The notes under the pieces: model-generated
Databases searched by the model: none
What the model saw: only the letters and a program-made list of their open reading frames with translations
What the model was told of the DNA's origin: nothing
Part shown: positions 47,001-56,278 of the stretch, piece by piece
Position numbering within the stretch: the stretch's first letter is position 1
How the letters are laid out: each line of letters starts with the position of its first letter
Position numbers and translations under genes: made by a program
Source of the DNA: Azospirillum lipoferum
Lineage (GTDB): Bacteria > Pseudomonadota > Alphaproteobacteria > Azospirillales > Azospirillaceae
Length of the DNA stretch: 64,000 nucleotides
Assembly: GCF_024170005.1 (NCBI RefSeq)
Contig: NZ_JALJXJ010000018.1
Coordinates: 111,017-175,016, forward strand
Direction of reading: 5' to 3'

Positions 47001-48479
47001 TCACGCTGCTTGCGGCCGGCGAAGAAATCGGGCGGTCATGCGGAACAGCATGGTGCGGTCGGCCTTGCCGAAGCTCGGCCCGAACAGGGCGGCGACGGCG
47101 AACAGCATGGTCAGCCCGACCTTGGCGGCGGCGAAGGTCGGGTTGACCTCGAAGCCGAACAGGGCGAGACCGGCAAGATAGGCGATGGCAGCCGGCGCCA
47201 GGATGCCGGTCACCCGCAGGGCGCTCAGCGGCGGCTCGTTCGGGCTGAGGCGGCGGCACAGCACCTCCGTCGCACCGAGCATCACCAGTTCGCGTCCCAG
47301 CACGCCGATGGCGCCGCCCATCAGGCCGAGCGGCCCCAGCGTCACCGCCATGATCAGCGTGCCGATCGCCAGCCCGCCCAGCGAGATCGCCGGCAGCACG
47401 CCGACCTTCTTGGTCTTCACCAGCCCGACCTCGGCATGCATCCGCACGCCGTGGACGACGTAGGCCAGCACCAGCAGCGGCATGCAGGGCAGCACCGTAT
47501 CGTACTCGCTGGACGCGATCAGCCACAGCACCTCCGGCGCCGTCAGCGCCATGCCGAGTGCTGCCGCCGACAGCAGCACGACGAACAGGTAGAAGACGAA
47601 TTCCGACTGGCCGCGGCCAGCGGTATTGTCCTGCGCCTCGATCCGGCTGACCGACCAGATTTGCAGGAAGGAGGCGGTCAGGAACATGTAGAGCATGGTG
47701 GCGAGCCGCAGGCCGAAGGACAGCACGCCCACCGCGGCGACTCCCATCAGCAGGTTGACCAGATAGCGCATGGCGAACTGGTTGCCCATGTCCAGCATGG
47801 TCTGCGGCATGAAGGGCAGGCCCAGCACCGTCACCCGCTTCAGGATGCCGAAGGAGAAGCCGACGCCGTTCGCCCCCAGGATCGCCACCGTCAGCGCGAT
47901 GCCCAGACCGACGAAGGTGATGGCGTTGGCCAGGAAGATTCCGGTCACGCCAAGGTCCATCACCAGCAGGAAGCTGAGGTTCAGGCCGATCAGCCCCACC
48001 GCCTTGCCGACGGAGATCAGCAGGCAGGTGCCCGACCGCTTGTGGACCCGGTAATAGGCGAGCGCCAGTTCGAACACGGCGCTGAAGGCGATGCCGGCGA
48101 AGGCGTAGGCGATGATCGGGCCCTGGTCGCTGCCGCCGAACAGCAGGTCGCTGGCGCCCCAGCCGGCCGGCAGAGCCACCGCCAGCAAGGCCAGCGAGGC
48201 GGCCCACAGCCCAATCATCGTGGTGCTGACCACGCGGGACCGGCCGCGGTCGTCGGGATGTTCGAAATAGACGACGGTGAAGGCGTTGATCATCCCGATC
48301 ATCAGCATGACCGCAACGATGTCGCCCACCACGCTGATCAGGGCATAGACGCCGAACTCCGCCGGTGACAGGACCTTTGCATAGAGCGGCAGCAGAAGCA
48401 GTCCCGCGGCGCGGTTGACCACGTTCGCCACCATGAACATCCAGCCATGTTTGATGATCGTACCAGCTTCGACAGCCAT
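47001..48479 (-). CDS. Wzx-like polysaccharide flippase (MOP superfamily)
   Basis: This 492-residue integral membrane protein has about 12-14 hydrophobic segments. The opening IIKHGWMFMVANVVNRAAGL and LLPLYAKVLSPAEFGVYALI are typical of lipopolysaccharide or exopolysaccharide flippases, with VLWLIASSEYDTVLPCMPLL in the second half. These move undecaprenyl-linked repeat units across the inner membrane. GAAGGAAA precedes ATG 48479. It is divergent from the priming transferase gene, and with the acetyltransferase forms a minus-strand pair inside the otherwise plus-strand locus. Confidence 0.9.
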   Translation of the reverse strand: MAVEAGTIIKHGWMFMVANVVNRAAGLLLLPLYAKVLSPAEFGVYALISVVGDIVAVMLMIGMINAFTVVYFEHPDDRGRSRVVSTTMIGLWAASLALLAVALPAGWGASDLLFGGSDQGPIIAYAFAGIAFSAVFELALAYYRVHKRSGTCLLISVGKAVGLIGLNLSFLLVMDLGVTGIFLANAITFVGLGIALTVAILGANGVGFSFGILKRVTVLGLPFMPQTMLDMGNQFAMRYLVNLLMGVAAVGVLSFGLRLATMLYMFLTASFLQIWSVSRIEAQDNTAGRGQSEFVFYLFVVLLSAAALGMALTAPEVLWLIASSEYDTVLPCMPLLVLAYVVHGVRMHAEVGLVKTKKVGVLPAISLGGLAIGTLIMAVTLGPLGLMGGAIGVLGRELVMLGATEVLCRRLSPNEPPLSALRVTGILAPAAIAYLAGLALFGFEVNPTFAAAKVGLTMLFAVAALFGPSFGKADRTMLFRMTARFLRRPQAA

Positions 48480-49293
48480 CCGGTTTCCTTCGCCCCCTGC
48501 TAGTCCGCCTCTTCCTTCCCACCCGCCTGACTTGCGGGGAGTGTTGCGGCCGGCGGGTGATGCGGGCGCAAGACAAGGAAGAAGAACGCGCCAAATCTTG
48601 GCGGAGGTCGGGACAGCGTCAATTCGGCCTTGAAGCGACCGCAACACTCTTCGGTGCTAGTCACCACGGCTTCGGTCAGAGATCCTGGACGTTCCGATTA
48701 GGCTTTCCGGCGAGTTCGCACGCTGCCTCTTGCGCCCCGCAACAGGCAAGGGTGCGTTCGCGCCACGCCCTCGCTCGGAATTGCCGAGGGGCTCCCTTCG
48801 GTAAATCCGGGTGGTGGAGCCACCCCGCAAGTTCGGCGATCACCCCCGTTCGCTCCATGGCTTTCCGTCCGGTCGGGGGAGGTCTGCACGGTCTCTACCC
48901 AAAAATTGCGGAGATCGGTCGCGCCGCCGGGGGTGCGACACCACCTTGCCGTTAATCCGAAACGCTATACCCGCTGGGGACCGCATCCGAAAGTATCCCC
49001 ATTAATATTCAGGCACCCGTACCCTTCGAAACTCCGGTGGTATCGCGGACGCGAAATCAACGTCCGTATGCACTGTTGCTGGCCGAGCTTCCTCATCCTA
49101 ATTCGTCCTCAACGAACAGCGGATCGGCCCACCAAAATCATGAAAGAGCGATCTTTACATAAATGCGCCACTGGAAATGCAGCGGCGCAGCAAAGTAAAG
49201 ACCGGCCGAATCCCAAGAGACGCTGATGACGAGCGACCATCCGCACGAATGGCCGTGCGGTGGCTGGCATTCCCTTCAACCACGGGACCTGCG
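48480..49293. other. Large divergent regulatory region, no gene seen
   Basis: About 810 bases lie between the flippase and the priming transferase. The left part is GC-rich with a small inverted repeat GGGTGG / CCACCC at 48809-48825. The right part (48995-49200) is AT-richer, with stretches such as ATTAATATT near 49001, suited to a promoter for the plus-strand genes. An in-frame extension of the downstream gene to 49177 is open but has no ribosome site. Nothing else could be named. Confidence 0.5.
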
Positions 49294-50745
49294 ATGAGCA
49301 AACTGGACCCAGAAGTGGTCATCGATCTGACCTCGGCAAAAAAGGCGACGATCCCGACGATCGCCCCCGGGCTGTTGCTTGCACTCTCGGACGGACTGGT
49401 CCTCGCCCTGGTGGGTTGGACGCTCAACCATTTCCTCGGCGCCGATGCGCTGGCCGAGCCGATGGAGGCCGCCGCGTGGCAGCGTTCGCTGGTGACCGGC
49501 CTGATGCTGGTGCCTCTGGTGAAGTCGGTGTTCGGCATCTACACCCTCGGACGCTTCGATTATATGGAACGGACGAGACGGACATTTCAGGCGGCATTTC
49601 TTTGCTGCGCCGTGCTGGCGGTTCCGTTCATCGTGATGGAGGGCTTCCGCTCCTTCTTCGTGGAGGCCCTGTCGATCGCGCTGCTGGGCTTCGCGATCAC
49701 CTATGTCGCCGACCTGCTTCTGATCCAGGGGCTGCTGTCCAGCGCGCTGGACTGGCGCACGCCGGTGATGATCGTCGGCGCCGGTCCGCAGGGTGCGGCC
49801 ATCGCCGAGAAGCTGCAACGCCTGCCCTGGCTCGGCATGCGGCCGGTCGGCTTCGTCGATGACGACGACAATCTGTGGCAGACCCGCGTCGCCGGCTTGC
49901 CGGTGATGGGGCCGGTGGAACTGCTGGCCAAGTCGCCCGCCGTCGCCCGCCAAGCCAGCGCCGCCATCGTCGCCGACATGGGCCGCCACGGCAGCGACCT
50001 GACCGGCCTGGTCCGCACCCTGCCTTTCCGTCAGGTCTATTGCGTGCTTGGCGAAGGCAACGTCAGTGCCGTCGATGCGACCTACCACAACCTGCACGGC
50101 TCGCTGGCCCTGCGCGTCAGCGTCCGTCCGCCGACCGGCTACCTGCGCATCCGCCGCGCCATGGACATCGTCCTGTCGGCGATCCTGCTGGTGCTGGTGG
50201 CACCGCTGATGCTGGGCCTCGCCGTCGCCATCAGGCTGGACAGCCCCGGCCCGGTGATGTTCCGCCAGAAGCGCTGGGCCGGCGGCAAGCAGACCTTCGA
50301 CCTGCTGAAGTTCCGCTCCATGCACGTCGATGCGGAAGAGCAGCTGCAGCAGCTGCTGGCGAACGACCCGGTTGCCCGCGAAGAGTACACGACCTACCAC
50401 AAGCTGACGGTCGACCCGCGCATCACCCCGCTCGGCCGCTTCCTGCGCAAGACCTCGCTCGACGAGCTGCCGCAGCTGTGGAACATCCTGATGGGCGACA
50501 TGAGCCTGATCGGCCCCCGCGCCTACATGCCCAAGGAACTGCCGGAGGTGGGTGACTCCGCGGCGGTGATCGGCACCGTCCGTCCGGGCCTGACCGGCTA
50601 CTGGCAGGTGTCGGGGCGTCACCGCACCACCTTCCAGGAGCGCGTCGCGATGGACGTCTTCTATGTCCGCAACTGCGGCCTGCTGTTCGACTTCTTCATC
50701 CTCTGCAAGACCGCGGTGATGGTGCTGAAGGGCGACGGTTCTTAA
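49294..50745 (+). CDS. Polyprenyl-phosphate sugar phosphotransferase (exopolysaccharide priming enzyme, WcaJ/ExoY-type)
   Basis: This 483-residue protein has four or five N-terminal membrane segments (about 25-145), a cytoplasmic CoA-binding-like domain (VMIVGAGPQGAAIAEKLQ), and the C-terminal bacterial sugar transferase domain from about 285. That domain starts RRAMDIVLSAILL and contains FRQKRWAGG, FDLLKFRSM, TSLDELPQLWNILMGDMSLI, GPRAYMP and RPGLTGYWQVSGR. It attaches the first sugar phosphate to undecaprenyl phosphate, starting repeat-unit synthesis. ATG 49294 fits the hydrophobic start; upstream ATGs exist at 49249 and 49177. A terminator follows. Confidence 0.95.
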   Translation: MSKLDPEVVIDLTSAKKATIPTIAPGLLLALSDGLVLALVGWTLNHFLGADALAEPMEAAAWQRSLVTGLMLVPLVKSVFGIYTLGRFDYMERTRRTFQAAFLCCAVLAVPFIVMEGFRSFFVEALSIALLGFAITYVADLLLIQGLLSSALDWRTPVMIVGAGPQGAAIAEKLQRLPWLGMRPVGFVDDDDNLWQTRVAGLPVMGPVELLAKSPAVARQASAAIVADMGRHGSDLTGLVRTLPFRQVYCVLGEGNVSAVDATYHNLHGSLALRVSVRPPTGYLRIRRAMDIVLSAILLVLVAPLMLGLAVAIRLDSPGPVMFRQKRWAGGKQTFDLLKFRSMHVDAEEQLQQLLANDPVAREEYTTYHKLTVDPRITPLGRFLRKTSLDELPQLWNILMGDMSLIGPRAYMPKELPEVGDSAAVIGTVRPGLTGYWQVSGRHRTTFQERVAMDVFYVRNCGLLFDFFILCKTAVMVLKGDGS

Positions 50746-50776
50746 AGCCGCCCTCCCCTGAACCGGATGCCAGCCG

Positions 50777-50809
50777 GACCCCTGCGCCACCCGCGCGGGG
50801 GTCTTTTTG
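50777..50809 (+). terminator. Intrinsic terminator after the priming transferase
   Basis: An 11-bp GC stem (50777-50787 with 50793-50803, one G-T pair) is followed by five T residues at 50804-50808. Confidence 0.88.
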
Positions 50810-50995
50810 TTGGAATGCTTAGGCTCCATTCCCTTTTTCGGGAGGTAAAGGTCGGGGACGGAGCGAAAACGGCTACCCCTTTCGGTTCCAGCCTCCTTCG
50901 GTCTAATGCCACCGCCCGCCTACGAGATGAGAGGTGCCAGCCGCATCTTCAGTGCTGCACAGCCGAACGCGATACGGCAGCCTGAGGGAAAGCGG

Positions 50996-52351
50996 ATGAA
51001 AATCCTGGATTTTCTGGAAAAAAGCATCGCCGTCATCGGCATCATCGCCTTCGGAGGCTCGGTGCTTCCGCTGATGCTGACCGGCGGCGACCCGCTGGCC
51101 GGCGATCTCGAATCCGCCGGCGTCACCGTCTTGTACGGCGGTCTTTATGTTCTGGTGCTCGCCGCCATCGCGTTGCGGCCGGCCATCGCCTTCCAGATTC
51201 CCTTCGCCAGCCCGGCGCTGACGGCGATGATGGCCTTCGCCTTCATGACGGCGCTGTGGTCGCTGTTCCCGGACATCACGCTGCGCCGGTCGATCGCCTT
51301 CCTCTTCACCACGGTGTTCGGCATCTGGCTGGCCCTGCGCTTCCGCTTTCCGGAGATCATGCGGCTGATCGTGGTCGGGCTGTCCTTCCTGATGTTCGTG
51401 TCCTTCTTCATGATCTTCGCGATGCCGACGATCGGTCTGGACAGCGCGCAGCATGTCGGCGCCTGGAAGGGCGTGTTCTTCCAGAAGAACGTGACCGGCC
51501 GCATGATGGTCTGGCTGGTGCTGGCGCTGGTCTGGCTGGACTGGCAGAAGGAAATGGGCCGCTGGGTCACCCGGCCGCTGATCCTGCTGGCCATGCTGCT
51601 GATCGTGATGAGCCGGTCGGGCACCGGTCTGGTCACCTCGGTGCTGGTGTCGGTGGCGCTGCTGTCGACCACGATGCTGCGCGGCAGCATCCGCAACTTC
51701 GCCCCCACCATGGCGCTGCTGCTGGCATTGCTGGTCATCATGGTCACCGCCGGCGCCACCTTCTGGTACGACGTGCTCTATGCCCTGGGCCGCGATCCGA
51801 CCCTGACCGGCCGCACCGTGCTGTGGGAGCACATCGTCCATTCGGTCGGCGAGCGGCCCTTGCAGGGCTACGGCTATGCCGCCTACTGGTCCGGCTTCAA
51901 CGGACCGGGGTCCAGCTTCACCCGCGACTGGGGCATCACCTCGGCCCACAGCGGCTGGCTGGAGCTGACGCTCGACCTCGGCCTCGTCGGTGTCGCGCTG
52001 GTGGTGGTGGTGCTGGGCCGCATGCTGTTCCAGGGCTTCTTCGCCGCCCGCTACGGCAATAGCCGGCCAGAGGCCGCCTGGGCCTTCGCCGTCGGCTGCG
52101 CGCTGCTGGCGGTGTCGGTGTCGGAAAGCGTGTTCGCCGAACGCCATTCGATGAACTGGGTGATCGCCACCATCGCCGTCGTCCGGCTGATCCAGCAGAG
52201 CCGCTGGCAGCGCCTGCTGCATGACAGGGCGGTGGAACAGCACCGCCTGCGCCGGCATGTGCCCGCCGGTGCCGCCCCCTCCCCCGCTTATGCCGGGCGG
52301 AGCGCCTATGCCGGGCCCTACGCCGGTCAAGGCGGCGGCCGGGCGCTCTAG
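50996..52351 (+). CDS. O-antigen polymerase/ligase family protein (Wzy/WaaL-like)
   Basis: This 451-residue membrane protein has ten or more hydrophobic segments. A large periplasmic loop sits after about residue 265, where LTGRTVLWEHIVHSVGERPL and GYGYAAYW resemble the Wzy_C signature (TGR...W......P..G.G). These enzymes polymerise repeat units or ligate them to a carrier. A proline- and alanine-rich tail (PAYAGRSAYAGPYAGQ) ends the protein. The start is ATG 50996 after GAGGGAAA. It precedes three glycosyltransferase genes. Confidence 0.88.
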   Translation: MKILDFLEKSIAVIGIIAFGGSVLPLMLTGGDPLAGDLESAGVTVLYGGLYVLVLAAIALRPAIAFQIPFASPALTAMMAFAFMTALWSLFPDITLRRSIAFLFTTVFGIWLALRFRFPEIMRLIVVGLSFLMFVSFFMIFAMPTIGLDSAQHVGAWKGVFFQKNVTGRMMVWLVLALVWLDWQKEMGRWVTRPLILLAMLLIVMSRSGTGLVTSVLVSVALLSTTMLRGSIRNFAPTMALLLALLVIMVTAGATFWYDVLYALGRDPTLTGRTVLWEHIVHSVGERPLQGYGYAAYWSGFNGPGSSFTRDWGITSAHSGWLELTLDLGLVGVALVVVVLGRMLFQGFFAARYGNSRPEAAWAFAVGCALLAVSVSESVFAERHSMNWVIATIAVVRLIQQSRWQRLLHDRAVEQHRLRRHVPAGAAPSPAYAGRSAYAGPYAGQGGGRAL

Positions 52352-52421
52352 CCGACCAGCCGCGGCCTTCCGCCCCGTCTTCCGCGACCTTTCCCATTTT
52401 CCTTCGACCGAAGGCAGACCC

Positions 52422-53408
52422 ATGAGCCCGAAGAAGAACGAGCCGGCAAGCAGCAACCACCCGGCAAACAACGAGCAGACGACCAACGAACAGGTTACCG
52501 TCGTAATCCCCACCCGCAACCGTCCGGAGATGGTGATGCGGGCGGTGCGCAGCGCTCTCGACCAGACCTATCGCGACCTCGACGTCGTCGTGGTGATCGA
52601 CGGGCCGGATCCGGCCACCGCCTCGCATCTGGCGTCACTGGCCGATCCGCGCCTGACCGTGATGGAGTTGGAGACGAATCACGGGGCGGCGGAAGCCCGC
52701 AACATCGGCGTGCGCTGCGCGAAAGGCGACTGGATCGCCTTCCTGGACGACGACGACCACTGGATGGCGGAGAAGATCGCGTTGCAGATGGCCGGCCGCC
52801 CGGCCGGCATCCGCTTGCCCATCGTCAGTTGCCGCTGCCAGGTGGTGACCGCCCGCGGCACCTTCGCCTGGCCGCGGCGTCTCGCCACCCCGGCCGACGC
52901 CATCGGCGACTACCTGTTCGTCCGCCGCGGCCTGTTCAAGGGGGAGACCTTCGCCCCCACCACCACGCTGCTGGCGCCGAAGGCGCTGCTGCTGCGCAAC
53001 CCGGTGCCCAAGTCCCGCTTCGACGACTGGGAATGGCTGATCACCTGCGGACGGATCGACGGGGTGGCGCTGGTCCATATCCCCGACGTGATGGCCGTCC
53101 ATTACACCGAGGAAAACAACCGCGTCACCCTGTCGACCTGTCACAACATCAACCACGCCTTGGAATGGGCGGAGGCGATGCGCGACCACCTGTCGCCGCG
53201 CGCCTATGCCAGCCTGCTGTTGCAGGCGACCGGCGGCGAGCAGGCGGCCCGGACCGCCGGAACGCGCTGGCGCATCCTGAATTCGGCGCTGCGCGACGGC
53301 CAGCCGACACCGATGGCGCTCGCCACCTTCACCATGCATTCGCTGATGCCGGTCGGCCTGCGCCGTCGGTTGCGGCAGGCCTTGTTCTCCGCGTCCGACG
53401 CCGCCTGA
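52422..53408 (+). CDS. Family 2 glycosyltransferase (GT-A)
   Basis: This 328-residue protein begins with a polar Asn-rich segment, then VTVVIPTRNRPEMVMRAVRS, DLDVVVVIDGPDP and the DxD-like DWIAFLDDDDHWMAEKI (about 112), hallmarks of GT2 inverting transferases using nucleotide sugars at the inner face of the membrane. The region around GETFAPTTTLLAPKALLL and DDWEWLI is acceptor-side. It starts 70 bases after the polymerase gene; the longer frame from 52221 overlaps that gene and was rejected. Confidence 0.9.
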   Translation: MSPKKNEPASSNHPANNEQTTNEQVTVVIPTRNRPEMVMRAVRSALDQTYRDLDVVVVIDGPDPATASHLASLADPRLTVMELETNHGAAEARNIGVRCAKGDWIAFLDDDDHWMAEKIALQMAGRPAGIRLPIVSCRCQVVTARGTFAWPRRLATPADAIGDYLFVRRGLFKGETFAPTTTLLAPKALLLRNPVPKSRFDDWEWLITCGRIDGVALVHIPDVMAVHYTEENNRVTLSTCHNINHALEWAEAMRDHLSPRAYASLLLQATGGEQAARTAGTRWRILNSALRDGQPTPMALATFTMHSLMPVGLRRRLRQALFSASDAA

Positions 53409-53431
53409 GCACGAAAAGGACCACGACGCCT

Positions 53432-54631
53432 ATGGACAGCACCAACGACATCCGCACCTCTGCCGGCCAGCCGGATGCACCCACCCGGACCGTCGTCGTG
53501 TTCGCGACGCCGGGCGCACTCGACGGCGGCGGCGGCATCGGCCGCATGACGGGCTACGTCGTCGACCAGTTCGACCGGTCGGGCACGACCCGCTCCATCA
53601 TCCTCGACACCCGCGGTACCGGTAGCGTTCTGCTGTCACCCTTATATCTCGGCGTAACCCTGGCACGGCTGGCCTGGATCCTGGCCCGGCGACGAGCATC
53701 CGTCGTGCACATCAACGTGTCGGAGCGCGCGAGCTTCCTGCGCAAGGCGGCGGTCCAGCTGGTGTCGGGACTGATGTCCTGCCCGACCGTCGTCCACCTG
53801 CACGGCGCCTCCTTCGTCGAGTTCTTCGAGGGCGGCATGTTCGCCCGCGGCATCAGCCGCTGGCTGTTCAACCGCTGCGGCCGGGTCGTGGTGCTGGGCG
53901 ACAACTGGCGCGACTTCCTGGTGCAGTCGGTCCGCACCGATCCCCGCAAGATCCGGGTGCTCTACAACGCCGTACCGGACGTCGGCGCCGACCTCGGCGC
54001 GCCGGTTCCGCCGACGCCGGGGGCGGTCCTGTCCCTGCTGGTGCTGGCCAACCTGTCGGAGCGCAAGGGCATCGGCACGCTGCTGCGCGCCTGCGCCCTG
54101 CTGAAGGAACGCGGCCAGCCCTTCCGCGTCACCATCGGCGGCGGCGGCGACGTCGACGGCTATCGCGCCATGGCGGCGGAGCTGGGCGTGGCGGAGGAGT
54201 GCCGCTTCCTGGGTTGGATCGGCCGGGAGGAGGCGCACGCGCACATCCGATCCCACGACATGCTGCTGCTGCCCTCCACCCACGAAGGGCTGCCTATGGT
54301 GATCCTGGAGGCGCTGTCGGCGCAGCTGCCGGTCATCACCACCCCGGTCGGCTCGATCCCGGAGGTGCTGACCGATGGCGAGACCGCCCGCATCATCCCG
54401 GTCAACGATGCCGGCGCCCTGGCCGACGCGGTCGTCCAGGTTGGCCATGATCCGGTGCTCTATCGCCGACTCGCGGAGAATGGTCGTCGCCTGTTCCTGA
54501 AACAGTTCGTCATCGACGCCTACGCCAAGTCGCTGCTGGCGATCTACCAGGAACTGGACCGCGGAGCCGAGCTGTCCGGCGACCTGGGCAAGCTGGCCGG
54601 ATCGGCCGCCGCCGCCTCCAAACGGCGGTAG
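53432..54631 (+). CDS. Family 4 glycosyltransferase (GT-B)
   Basis: This 399-residue protein has an N-lobe with DGGGGIGRMTGYVVDQF and VVHINVSERASFLRKA, and a C-lobe with VLANLSERKGIGTLLRA, the HDMLLLPSTHEGLPMVILEA block containing the family's E-x7-E, and ITTPVGSIPEVL. GT4 enzymes are retaining transferases for polysaccharide assembly. It is close in order and wording to the other GT4 at 55031 (both have VVLG(D/E)xWRD and LYNAVP or LHNAVP), suggesting duplication. ATG 53432 lies 23 bases after the GT2 gene with AAAAGGA upstream. Confidence 0.92.
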   Translation: MDSTNDIRTSAGQPDAPTRTVVVFATPGALDGGGGIGRMTGYVVDQFDRSGTTRSIILDTRGTGSVLLSPLYLGVTLARLAWILARRRASVVHINVSERASFLRKAAVQLVSGLMSCPTVVHLHGASFVEFFEGGMFARGISRWLFNRCGRVVVLGDNWRDFLVQSVRTDPRKIRVLYNAVPDVGADLGAPVPPTPGAVLSLLVLANLSERKGIGTLLRACALLKERGQPFRVTIGGGGDVDGYRAMAAELGVAEECRFLGWIGREEAHAHIRSHDMLLLPSTHEGLPMVILEALSAQLPVITTPVGSIPEVLTDGETARIIPVNDAGALADAVVQVGHDPVLYRRLAENGRRLFLKQFVIDAYAKSLLAIYQELDRGAELSGDLGKLAGSAAAASKRR

Positions 54632-55030
54632 GCCATGGTCATGACGGTGTCGATGATCGGATTAGAAAACAATCAATGCGGGCATAACCGAACGGGAGGT
54701 TCACATGCACAGGTTGGGTAACCATACCGGCACGCCAACCCGTTCGGTCGCTCCACAGCGTGCGGATGCTGCATCGCGTAAACTTGTACGTGAACGTCGC
54801 CCGGTCCCCGGCCGCGGCGCGTTCCAAAGGGCGGCAGCCCGCAAATTCCCAAGGGCGGCAGCCCATCGGCCGCACCACGACGCACCTCGCAAGGTCTGAC
54901 CGAACGGGTCGCGAAGGACCAAGGCCGAAAACATAACAAGCCCGCCGCAGCCGTCGAAAGACGGACGTCACACGGTAAAAGCCGGGGCGCAACGCAGGAA
55001 AGGCGGGCCGGGAAAGGATCAGGAGCGGAC
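54632..55030 (+). other. Intergenic region with a possible small ORF
   Basis: This 399-bp gap lies between two glycosyltransferase genes on plus. A 64-codon frame at 54705-54899 (MHRLGNHTG...) follows a strong GGGAGG site five bases before its ATG, but its product is basic low-complexity sequence with no known family. A 14-base direct repeat (AAGGGCGGCAGCCC) lies inside it at 54827-54840 and 54851-54864. It could be a leader peptide, a decoy or an untranslated region. I do not annotate it as a gene. Confidence 0.4.
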
Positions 55031-56200
55031 ATGATCTATATCGTCTCCCCCGGCGGCACCCAGGAGAAAGGCGGAATGGGCCGTGTGGTCGACAACTTCA
55101 CGACCGATTTCCGGCAGAATTGCCCGGACGTCAAGTTCGAGGTGATCGACAGCTACGGCCCCGGCAAATTCCACCTGATGCCCCTCTATTTCGCGCGCGC
55201 GTCCGCGCGGCTGGCCGGCTGCTTCGTCGCCGGCAAGGCCGACCTCGTCCACATCCATATGGCGGAGTACGGCAGTGTCCTGCGTAAGGGCATTCTGATC
55301 GCCATGGCCCGCGCCTTCGGCGTGCCGGTCGTCCTGCATCTGCATGGCGGGCGCTTCCCCAAGCAGTTCAAGGACGCCGGTCCGGTGATGCGCTGGGCGA
55401 TCCGCCGCATGATGGCGATGACCAGCGAGATCGTCGTGCTGGGCGAGTTCTGGCGCGACTGGGTGGCGGAAGCCTTCGGGCCGGAGGCGCGTCAGCGCAC
55501 CACCCTGCTGCACAACGCCGTACCGGGGCCCGCCTCTCCGCCGGTGCGTGACGATGCGGAGGACGGCTTCGCCGGTCCGGTCCGCCTGCTGTTCCTCGGC
55601 CGGCTGATCAAGCTGAAGGGCATTGACGTCCTGCTGAACGCGTTGGCCTCCCCCACCTGCCGCGACCGCAACTGGCAGGTCACCATCGCCGGTGACGGCG
55701 ATCTGGAAACCTACCGCAGCCTTGCGACGGAACTGGGCATCACCGACCGCGTGCGCTTCACCGGCTGGCTGGATCAGGCCGGCTGCCGGCGCGAGCTGGC
55801 CGGTGCCCATGTGCTGGTCCAGCCCTCGATGTTCGAAGGCCTGCCGATGTCGGTCCTGGAAGCGATGGCCGAGGGGCTGACCATCGTCGCCACCCCGGTC
55901 GGCAGCGTCCCGGACGCCATCGCCGACGGTGAGACCGGGCTGCTGGTTCCGCCGGGCGACGTAGCGGCACTGGCCGATGCGCTGGCCCGGGTGATCGATG
56001 ACCGCACCCTGCGCCGCAACCTCAGTGCCGGTGCCCGCGCGCGGTGGGAACGCCAGTTCGACGTCGCCGTGTTCCGCGAGCGGCTGCTGGAGATCTACCG
56101 CCGCAACGCCCGCGGCAGCCTGAGCGCGACGCCCGCGGTTCCCGCCGGACCGGTTCCGGCCGCCGGACCGGCCGGCCATTCGAAAAGCACGACCGGCTGA
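55031..56200 (+). CDS. Family 4 glycosyltransferase (GT-B)
   Basis: This 389-residue protein has an N-lobe with GGTQEKGGMGRVVDNFT, DLVHIHMAEYGSVLRKG and VVLHLHGGRFP, and a C-lobe with LLFLGRLIKLKGIDVLLNAL, the GDGDLETYRSLA loop, VQPSMFEGLPMSVLEAMAEG (E-x7-E) and GETGLLVPPGD. This is the standard GT4 layout for assembling a lipid-linked repeat unit. A ribosome site CAGGAG precedes ATG 55031. It and the deacetylase 78 bases later lie after an unusually long gap, so a separate promoter is likely. Confidence 0.93.
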   Translation: MIYIVSPGGTQEKGGMGRVVDNFTTDFRQNCPDVKFEVIDSYGPGKFHLMPLYFARASARLAGCFVAGKADLVHIHMAEYGSVLRKGILIAMARAFGVPVVLHLHGGRFPKQFKDAGPVMRWAIRRMMAMTSEIVVLGEFWRDWVAEAFGPEARQRTTLLHNAVPGPASPPVRDDAEDGFAGPVRLLFLGRLIKLKGIDVLLNALASPTCRDRNWQVTIAGDGDLETYRSLATELGITDRVRFTGWLDQAGCRRELAGAHVLVQPSMFEGLPMSVLEAMAEGLTIVATPVGSVPDAIADGETGLLVPPGDVAALADALARVIDDRTLRRNLSAGARARWERQFDVAVFRERLLEIYRRNARGSLSATPAVPAGPVPAAGPAGHSKSTTG

Positions 56201-56278
56201 CCCGATAAGCGGCAGGCCTCTCCCGGTTCAGGCTTTCGAAGTCTGGACCGGGAGCATCGACAGGAAGGAAGGGGCACC

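Noticed and set aside
46239..48368. 709-codon plus-strand frame
   Set aside because: It is antisense to the acetyltransferase and flippase; its His/Gln/Arg-rich product is typical of shadows.
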